Source: Bacteroidales bacterium
GTDB taxonomy: Bacteria > Bacteroidota > Bacteroidia > Bacteroidales > UBA932
Assembly (NCBI GenBank): GCA_024401915.1
Contig: JAKSKA010000029.1
Location: 1-11,104, forward strand
DNA: 11,104 bases
Direction of reading: 5' to 3'
A program made the position numbers and the translations under genes. The notes beneath the pieces were generated by a model. It ran no database searches, was not told the origin of the DNA, and was given only the letters and a program-made list of their open reading frames with translations. Shown in pieces: positions 6,270-11,104 of this stretch. The stretch's first letter is position 1. Each line of letters opens with the position of its first letter.

Positions 6270-8377
6270 AAAGGATAATACTCATCATCTCTTCGCTGCT
6301 GCTTGCCGCAGCCGCATACGCCCAGAAGGGCAACATAGGCTATGTTTATCCCGCAGGAGCACAGAGGGGCACGAGCGTGGAGATCGAAGTGGGCGGACAG
6401 GGACTCGCAAAAGCCAAGGGAATACTGATCAGCGGCGAAGGCATAAGCGCCGAACCCGTCCAGCAGGTCGGGAACACCAAAGGCAGGAAGAAGCGCCGCA
6501 AGGGCAAGGACATCGGAGAAGAAGACAACCTCCAGCTTGCAGACAGGGTCAGATTCAGGCTTACCATCGACAGCGACGCAAAGCTTGGGATGAGGGACCT
6601 CAGGCTGGTGATGCCGAACGGAGTCACGAACAGGCTGTATTTCGAAGTGGGCGAACTGCCGGACGTAGCCGAAAACAGCAAGGAAAAGCTTTCCGCAGTT
6701 TCCGAGACGTTGCCTGTCACGTTCAACGGCCAGATAATGCGCAGTGACGTTGACCGGCTCCGTTTCAAGGCAGCCGCCGGACAGCAGCTGGTGATACAGG
6801 TGAAAGGACGCGTCTTCGTGCCGTATATGGCAGATGCCGTGCCCGGCTGGTTCCAGCCGGTGATGAGGCTCTACGGCCCCGACGGGAAGGAAGTGGCGTT
6901 CAAGGACGACGACCCCTTCCACGGCCCTCCCGTCATACTCGACAAGGTTGAGAAAAGCGGATACTACGATATCGAGATAAACGACGGACTCTACCGCGGA
7001 CGCGAGGATTTCGTTTACAGGATAGACGTCGGCGAGCTGCCGTTCATCACATCCATCTCCCCCATCGGAGGGCCGGTGGGCAAAAAGTGCAAGGTGGAGC
7101 TGAGGGGATGGAATCTCAAGTCGAAAACCATCACGGTCCAGCCCGGAAAAGAGGGGCGCATCCCTGTCACGGCCACCGGGAAGACCGGTCTCACGTCCAA
7201 CACCCTATTCTACCACGCGGACGACTTCACTCCTCACAGGGAATCCCGTCGTTCAAAGCCCAACCTTTCCGAGAAAACGGCGTGGAATATGGAACTCGGC
7301 GAAGTCTGCGAGCAGAATGTGGGCGGAGAACTCCAGCAGCACTGGTATTCCTTCTCGCTGCCGGAGAAGAAAAGGGTTACGCTGGAAGTGTTCGCGCGCA
7401 GGCTGGGCGCTCCCACGGATATGAGGATGACCATTTTCAATGAAAGCGGTGAAAAAGTGGCGGACGTGGACGATTTCGAAGATCCGGAGGACTATATGGC
7501 CACCCATTTCGCCGATCCGCAGTACACGGGGATGCTCCAGGGAGGCAACTACCTCGTAAGGCTTGTAGAAGCGCAGGGCAAATACGGAGAGGACTATTCC
7601 TACCGTTTCAGGCTGGATGTAGCCCGTCCCGACTTCTCCCTGAACATCGAGCCCTCCACCTTCAGCGTTCCCGCGGGTGGTACGGGTGTGTTCAATGTCT
7701 TCATCACGCGCAAGCAGAAGTTCGGCGGAGCGGTGCACCTCTCCGTGGAGGGCCTGCCTGAAGGCTTCACCGTAAGCGGAAACAACATTTCCCAGGGACG
7801 TAAAAAGACAATAGTCTCCGTTTCCGCGCCCGAAACAGCAGAAATCGGGACGGTCCATCCCAAGGTCATCGGAAGTCCCCAGAACAAGAAGCTCGACATC
7901 CGCAGGGAGGCCGTTCCTTCCGAGTCTATGATGCAGGCCTTCTACTACACACACCTTATGCCCATCGAGGACTTCAGGATGGAGGTATCCCCCCAGCTGC
8001 CGTTCAGGCTCAGCATCGACAAGACCTGGGACAAAGCACTGAAACTCAAGCGCGGAGGCACCGTACCCGTCAAGGTAAGGATAGAACGCAAGCCGGATTT
8101 CAACCAGCCTGTAACCCTTATGCTGAAATCCAACGACGGCGCGATAAAGGCTGACTCCGTCATCCTCGAACCCGATATGGACGAGGCGACGCTGAATGTA
8201 TTCATCAAGGGCAACAAGAAGAACAAGAAGGACACAAGGCTGTGCTTCTATGTACAGGGCGTGGTAAAAGGGAGCTCAAAGAAGGTTGCCGGCAAGGGCC
8301 GCACCGCATTCTCCGCATCGATACTGGCAAACACGCCCGTATATGACATCATTTTACCGGCATACAGAGGGAAATAA
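6266..8377 (+). CDS. Large exported multi-beta-domain protein of the planctomycete PPC-like type
   Basis: The 703-residue protein begins with a signal peptide (MKRIILIISSLLLAAAAYAQ) and has no further membrane segment or visible T9SS tail. Residues 24-60 are an Ig-like start (GYVYPAGAQRGTSVEIEVGG). Residues 72-81 are a Lys/Arg cluster (KGRKKRRKGK). Residues about 150-255 resemble a pre-peptidase C-terminal (PPC) domain: FNGQIMRSDVDRLRFKAAAG, PYMADAVPGWFQ (186-197), DGLYRGREDFVYRIDVGELP (240-259). A second PPC-like unit spans about 340-452 (EQNVGGELQQHWYSFSLPEK, then GGNYLVRLVE). More Ig-like strands follow to about 690. Proteins with this YRGREDFVYR signature sit beside DUF1501 and DUF1549/1553 genes in Planctomycetes. 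It has no catalytic motif I can see, so a binding or scaffold role is inferred. It overlaps both neighbours (ATGA, TAATG). Confidence 0.8.
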   Translation: MKRIILIISSLLLAAAAYAQKGNIGYVYPAGAQRGTSVEIEVGGQGLAKAKGILISGEGISAEPVQQVGNTKGRKKRRKGKDIGEEDNLQLADRVRFRLTIDSDAKLGMRDLRLVMPNGVTNRLYFEVGELPDVAENSKEKLSAVSETLPVTFNGQIMRSDVDRLRFKAAAGQQLVIQVKGRVFVPYMADAVPGWFQPVMRLYGPDGKEVAFKDDDPFHGPPVILDKVEKSGYYDIEINDGLYRGREDFVYRIDVGELPFITSISPIGGPVGKKCKVELRGWNLKSKTITVQPGKEGRIPVTATGKTGLTSNTLFYHADDFTPHRESRRSKPNLSEKTAWNMELGEVCEQNVGGELQQHWYSFSLPEKKRVTLEVFARRLGAPTDMRMTIFNESGEKVADVDDFEDPEDYMATHFADPQYTGMLQGGNYLVRLVEAQGKYGEDYSYRFRLDVARPDFSLNIEPSTFSVPAGGTGVFNVFITRKQKFGGAVHLSVEGLPEGFTVSGNNISQGRKKTIVSVSAPETAEIGTVHPKVIGSPQNKKLDIRREAVPSESMMQAFYYTHLMPIEDFRMEVSPQLPFRLSIDKTWDKALKLKRGGTVPVKVRIERKPDFNQPVTLMLKSNDGAIKADSVILEPDMDEATLNVFIKGNKKNKKDTRLCFYVQGVVKGSSKKVAGKGRTAFSASILANTPVYDIILPAYRGK

Positions 8378-8913
8378 TGGACAGAAAACTGCTTAACGTG
8401 GAATTGGGGCGCATCAGCGCCGAACAGTACAAGAAGAAGGAGAGAAGCGGCATCGCCGTGATCCTGGACAACGTCAGGAGCGCCCACAATGTCGGAAGCA
8501 TATTCCGCTCTTCGGACGCATTCGGCATCGACTTCATCGCACTTTGCGGCATCTGTGCGGTCCCGCCATCGGCGGAGATACACAAATCCGCACTCGGCGC
8601 CGAAGAGAGCGTGGACTGGATGCACTTCGACAGGACGGAATACGCCCTGCAGTGGCTCAGGGAGAGGGGATATGCAATCGCCTGTGTCGAGCAGACGGAA
8701 AAGGCCATAAGCCTCGAAAAGCTGGGGGAACGCGCAAGCGGCGCAGTCGCATTCATCTTCGGCAACGAGGTGGACGGAGTGCAGCAGAGCGTCGTGGACG
8801 CCTCCGACTTCTCGATAGAGATTCCGCAATGGGGAACAAAACACTCCCTGAACGTCTCCGTCAGCGCCGGAATAGTGCTCTGGGAAGCCGTAAAAACATT
8901 AAAAATCCTATAA
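8377..8913 (+). CDS. SpoU/TrmH family RNA 2'-O-methyltransferase
   Basis: This is a compact 178-residue SPOUT methyltransferase without an extra RNA-binding domain, the usual length for this Bacteroidetes subgroup. The three SpoU motifs are clear: motif 1 DNVRSAHNVGSIFRSSDAFG (31-50), motif 2 FIFGNEVDGV (127-136 region) and motif 3 IEIPQWGTKHSLNVSVSAGI (147-166), which form the trefoil knot that binds S-adenosylmethionine. It should methylate a ribose 2'-OH in tRNA or rRNA in the cytoplasm; the exact nucleotide cannot be told. Its ATG overlaps the preceding stop by one base (TAATG), so it is translated with the exported module although nothing links their functions. It is the last gene before the terminator. 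The family call is firm. Confidence 0.92.
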   Translation: MDRKLLNVELGRISAEQYKKKERSGIAVILDNVRSAHNVGSIFRSSDAFGIDFIALCGICAVPPSAEIHKSALGAEESVDWMHFDRTEYALQWLRERGYAIACVEQTEKAISLEKLGERASGAVAFIFGNEVDGVQQSVVDASDFSIEIPQWGTKHSLNVSVSAGIVLWEAVKTLKIL

Positions 8914-8931
8914 CTCTAATTTTTATTAGAG
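8914..8931 (+). other. Perfect 7-bp hairpin directly after the methyltransferase stop
   Basis: CTCTAAT at 8914-8920 pairs with ATTAGAG at 8925-8931 around a TTTT loop, beginning at the base after the TAA stop. It is A/T-rich and followed by only a short T stretch, so alone it would be a weak terminator. It probably protects the mRNA 3' end or assists the stronger hairpin just downstream. Confidence 0.45.
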
Positions 8932-8937
8932 ATTTTC

Positions 8938-8968
8938 AGGCCGCTTTGTGGTAAAGGCGGCCTTTTTT
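8938..8968 (+). terminator. Strong intrinsic terminator of the four-gene operon
   Basis: AGGCCGC at 8938-8944 pairs with GCGGCCT at 8957-8963, extended by TTT (8945-8947) with AAA (8953-8955) past a bulged G, and a run of six T at 8963-8968 follows. It separates the operon from the lipoprotein gene. Confidence 0.88.
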
Positions 8969-9016
8969 GTGGTGTAATTTTTGGGCGGCAACGGCGCTTT
9001 CCCTTCTTTTGCAGCA

Positions 9017-10246
9017 ATGAAAAACTTTGCTGTAATATCCGCCGCGCTGCTGCTCTGCTGCCAAGGCTGCTACTTTTTCGAGCTGAATCCCGTCAGCGGC
9101 TCCCCGCGCCGGGAGAGCGCTGTGCGGCCGGAACGCCACTTTGACGATGGGGATTGTTTCGGAGGCGATACCGCCATCCTTGCGAGCGCGGTAATCGTGG
9201 ACACGTCCTACAACTGGCGCAGGGACTCGATATGCGGGCTGCAGGATGCGACGATAGCCCTTTTCCGTAACTCGAAGATGATACTCTCCTTCAGGTCCGG
9301 GCTGGCGAGTGAAGTCAGCGCCGACTATGACACCCACCACATCATCGGCGGCCACCTGTTCACGGAATTCTCAGGCGCCGCGGAAACGGTGATAAAATGC
9401 GACGGGAATGAAGTCCTGCGCTTTGCCGGCCGCGAATTCCTCAAGGGGCTGGTATCCGACGGGGATAACATCTTCACGCTGGGACAGCGGCGCGACAGCG
9501 ATGGTTTCTGCCTTAGGGAGAACGGGACAGTGGTCTTCTCCCGGGACAAAGGGAAGATTCACGGCGACTTCCAGGACTGCTCGTACGGGGAAACCGGAGC
9601 GCTTTACCGCGGCGGCGGGCGTATCTGCTTCTGTTACAGCGACGGGACGGAAGCCTATTCGGTTATGGACGGGATAGTCAGAAAGGAGGAGATGGACCGC
9701 GGGTGCACCAGGATCGATGATATGAAGACGGACGGGGAGAATGTCCGTATCATTGCGGTAGCAAGCGGCGGCAATCCTCTTCTATATATAAACGGTCTGT
9801 CCTCCCCCTTGGAGAAAGGTCTGTTCACCAGTTTCCGCAATGCAGAGAACCAGCGGCTTTTCATAAACGAGGACGATTATTCGATCGGCGGATGGTATGA
9901 CAGCATAGCAGAATCATTGTCAGGGACTTACTTCATCGACAGCGATATGGTGTGGCACCGTCTCAGCCGCTCCCCTGCAAGCATTATCTGCCGTAACGGC
10001 ATATTCCGCGCTCTCGAGACGGCCGGCGGATACAGGCTGGTTTCGGAAGAGGCCGGAGTGGACGACGGAGAAGGCGGCTGCCACAATATGGGGACGAAAT
10101 GCGCCGCCCTCGATGAAGAAGGGTGCCCCTGCTTCGGGATCACCCCCAGGGACTCGACGGCAAGGCCGTTCATAAGGATAGGCAGGAGCAGGGAAGAACT
10201 TGACATCAACGGATATATAAGTGGAATAAGTACGATATGCTTGTAA
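9017..10246 (+). CDS. Putative cysteine-rich lipoprotein, no recognised family
   Basis: From ATG at 9017 the product has 409 residues. An in-frame TTG at 8981 would add 12 residues ahead of the signal peptide and is less likely. MKNFAVISAALLLCCQGC is a lipoprotein-type signal, with C18 after Gly as the probable lipidated residue, although the lipobox is not ideal. The mature part has no membrane segment. It has repeated short strands and turns such as RFAGREFLKGLVSDGDNIFT and CSYGETGALYRGGGRICFCY, with roughly even spacing, which suggests a beta-rich, possibly propeller-like fold; this is inference. It contains about 17 cysteines. It lies after the operon terminator; TAATTTTTG at 8975-8983 is only an approximate -7 box. 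The end overlaps comM by 10 nt, so the two genes are probably co-transcribed. Function unknown. Confidence 0.75.
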   Translation: MKNFAVISAALLLCCQGCYFFELNPVSGSPRRESAVRPERHFDDGDCFGGDTAILASAVIVDTSYNWRRDSICGLQDATIALFRNSKMILSFRSGLASEVSADYDTHHIIGGHLFTEFSGAAETVIKCDGNEVLRFAGREFLKGLVSDGDNIFTLGQRRDSDGFCLRENGTVVFSRDKGKIHGDFQDCSYGETGALYRGGGRICFCYSDGTEAYSVMDGIVRKEEMDRGCTRIDDMKTDGENVRIIAVASGGNPLLYINGLSSPLEKGLFTSFRNAENQRLFINEDDYSIGGWYDSIAESLSGTYFIDSDMVWHRLSRSPASIICRNGIFRALETAGGYRLVSEEAGVDDGEGGCHNMGTKCAALDEEGCPCFGITPRDSTARPFIRIGRSREELDINGYISGISTICL

Positions 10247-11104
10247 AGATCAATGCTGCAAAATGCGTCGGAATCGACGCGGTGGCGGTCACCATAGAGG
10301 TGAACTGCGTCGTGGGGATAGGGATACATCTCGTCGGCCTCGCCGACATAGCCGTCAAGGAGAGCCTGCTGCGCACCACAACGGCCCTGCGGTCCATAGG
10401 CTACCGGATACCTGGTAAACAGATTGTCATCAACCTGGCGCCCGCGGACCTCCACAAGAGCGGGAGCGGTTACGACCTTCCCATAGCGGTCGGAATCATC
10501 GCAGTGATAATGAAAGATGCCGACAAACTGCCGGGACTCGGACGTTTTATGATTATGGGAGAGCTCGGACTGGACGGGAGCGTAAGGGCAATACCGGGAG
10601 CGCTCCCCTATGCCGAGCTGGCCGCGGCGATGGGACTCGACGGAATCATCCTGCCTGAAGAATCGGCACTGGAGGCTGTCGAGTTCAGGGACATCAAGGT
10701 ATTCGGCGTGAAAACGCTCCAGGATGTCGTGAGCATACTTCAGGACCCCGATGGAAGCGGGAATCTGCTGATATGGGACACGCAGTGCTATAGAAAGATG
10801 TCCCGGCAGGCTATGCACGAGAAAGGCGGCAACGCAACGGCGGCGGAAGTGGACTTTGCCGACATAATAGGGCAGGAAGCGGCCAAGCGCGGAATGGAGA
10901 TAGCCGCAGCGGGCGCCCACAACATCATCCTGGTCGGCAGTCCGGGTTCCGGCAAGAGCTCGCTTGCGAAGGCTTTGTCCGGGATAATGCCGAAAATGAC
11001 GCGGGAGGAAGCCGTGGTGACGAGCAAGATCTACTCCATCGCGGGAAAGGGCCGCCAGCGCTATGGGCTGATAAGGGAACGCCCGTTCCGCGCACCCCAC
11101 TACA
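10237..11104 (+). CDS. comM: ComM/YifB family AAA+ protein (Mg-chelatase-like), 5' part only
   Basis: From ATG at 10237 there are 289 codons before the window ends. The N-terminal Lon-protease-like S5 fold domain is clear: MLVKINAAKCVGIDAVAVTI, then LVGLADIAVKES (32-43; the usual Pro of GLPD is Ala), IPGKQIVINLAPADLHKSGS (58-77) and YDLPIAVGI (79-87). The AAA+ module begins near residue 205 (FADIIGQEAAKRGMEIAAAG) with Walker A GSPGSGKSS (234-242) and ends in RERPFRAPHY. Family members are about 500-510 residues, so roughly 220 are missing on the right. ComM is a hexameric helicase that promotes branch migration during natural transformation in Proteobacteria; in other phyla the role is by homology. 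The start lies 10 nt inside the lipoprotein gene. Confidence 0.93.
   Translation, partial: MLVKINAAKCVGIDAVAVTIEVNCVVGIGIHLVGLADIAVKESLLRTTTALRSIGYRIPGKQIVINLAPADLHKSGSGYDLPIAVGIIAVIMKDADKLPGLGRFMIMGELGLDGSVRAIPGALPYAELAAAMGLDGIILPEESALEAVEFRDIKVFGVKTLQDVVSILQDPDGSGNLLIWDTQCYRKMSRQAMHEKGGNATAAEVDFADIIGQEAAKRGMEIAAAGAHNIILVGSPGSGKSSLAKALSGIMPKMTREEAVVTSKIYSIAGKGRQRYGLIRERPFRAPHY

Noticed and set aside
8981..9016. TTG at 8981 as start of the lipoprotein gene
   Set aside because: The added 12 residues would precede a typical signal peptide that begins cleanly at the ATG at 9017.
9928..11100. 390-residue ORF on the minus strand opposite the lipoprotein and comM
   Set aside because: It runs across two unrelated genes on the other strand and reads as low-quality His/Arg-rich sequence; comM on the plus strand is certain.
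568..11104. A competence gene cluster, because comF and comM are both present
   Set aside because: They are on opposite strands about 9 kb apart in separate transcripts, with no other competence genes between them.
1..11104. CRISPR array, tRNA genes or insertion sequence
   Set aside because: No regularly spaced direct repeats, no tRNA T-arm pattern outside coding regions and no transposase were seen by eye.

Overview
The window looks like a chromosomal segment of a GC-rich Bacteroidetes, probably Bacteroidales (Rikenellaceae/Alistipes-like or an uncultured gut lineage). Four things point there. The -7 element TAnnTTTG occurs in both orientations in the single divergent intergenic region. Gene starts lack strong Shine-Dalgarno sequences and have A/T-rich leaders. 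The aminopeptidase P, SpoU methyltransferase and ComM-like proteins have Bacteroidetes-type sequences. Third positions are GC-rich. No species can be named from sequence alone.

Layout. (1) Positions 1-567 hold no recognisable gene. There are two doubtful small ORFs and a striking 194-bp imperfect inverted repeat (331-524) that would fold into a long rod, either a structured RNA or a small palindromic element. A hairpin with a T-tract on the minus strand at 525-563 ends the next transcript. (2) Positions 568-3423, minus strand, look like one transcript: an M24B Xaa-Pro aminopeptidase (pepP-like), fused in sequence to a FabG-type ketoacyl reductase, then comF. The aminopeptidase reading frame is broken next to its metal-binding histidines. 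The ORF that carries FabG restarts 2 nt after the stop and still holds the last two metal ligands of the peptidase, so the ancestral gene was probably one 688-residue PepP-FabG protein. (3) Positions 3424-3517 contain divergent promoters. (4) Positions 3518-8913, plus strand, form a tight four-gene operon: a DUF1549/DUF1553 protein, a DUF1501 protein, a 703-residue multi-beta-domain exported protein, and a SpoU-family RNA methyltransferase. It ends in a strong intrinsic terminator at 8938-8968. (5) Positions 9017-10246 encode a cysteine-rich putative lipoprotein with no recognised family. Its end overlaps by 10 nt a ComM/YifB-type AAA+ protein that runs off the right edge.

The most interesting content is the three-gene exported module (3518-8377). 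The families DUF1549, DUF1553, DUF1501 and the PPC-like beta protein are typical of Planctomycetes and Verrucomicrobia, where they are abundant and commonly adjacent, and their function is essentially unknown. Here the module is compact, has signal peptides, has lost the cytochrome-like N-terminal region and the CxxCH motif, and is translationally coupled to a housekeeping methyltransferase. The proteins probably act together outside the cytoplasm, perhaps on a sulfated or phosphorylated substrate because DUF1501 belongs to the alkaline phosphatase/sulfatase-like fold group. That role is inference. The second notable item is the broken PepP-FabG fusion.
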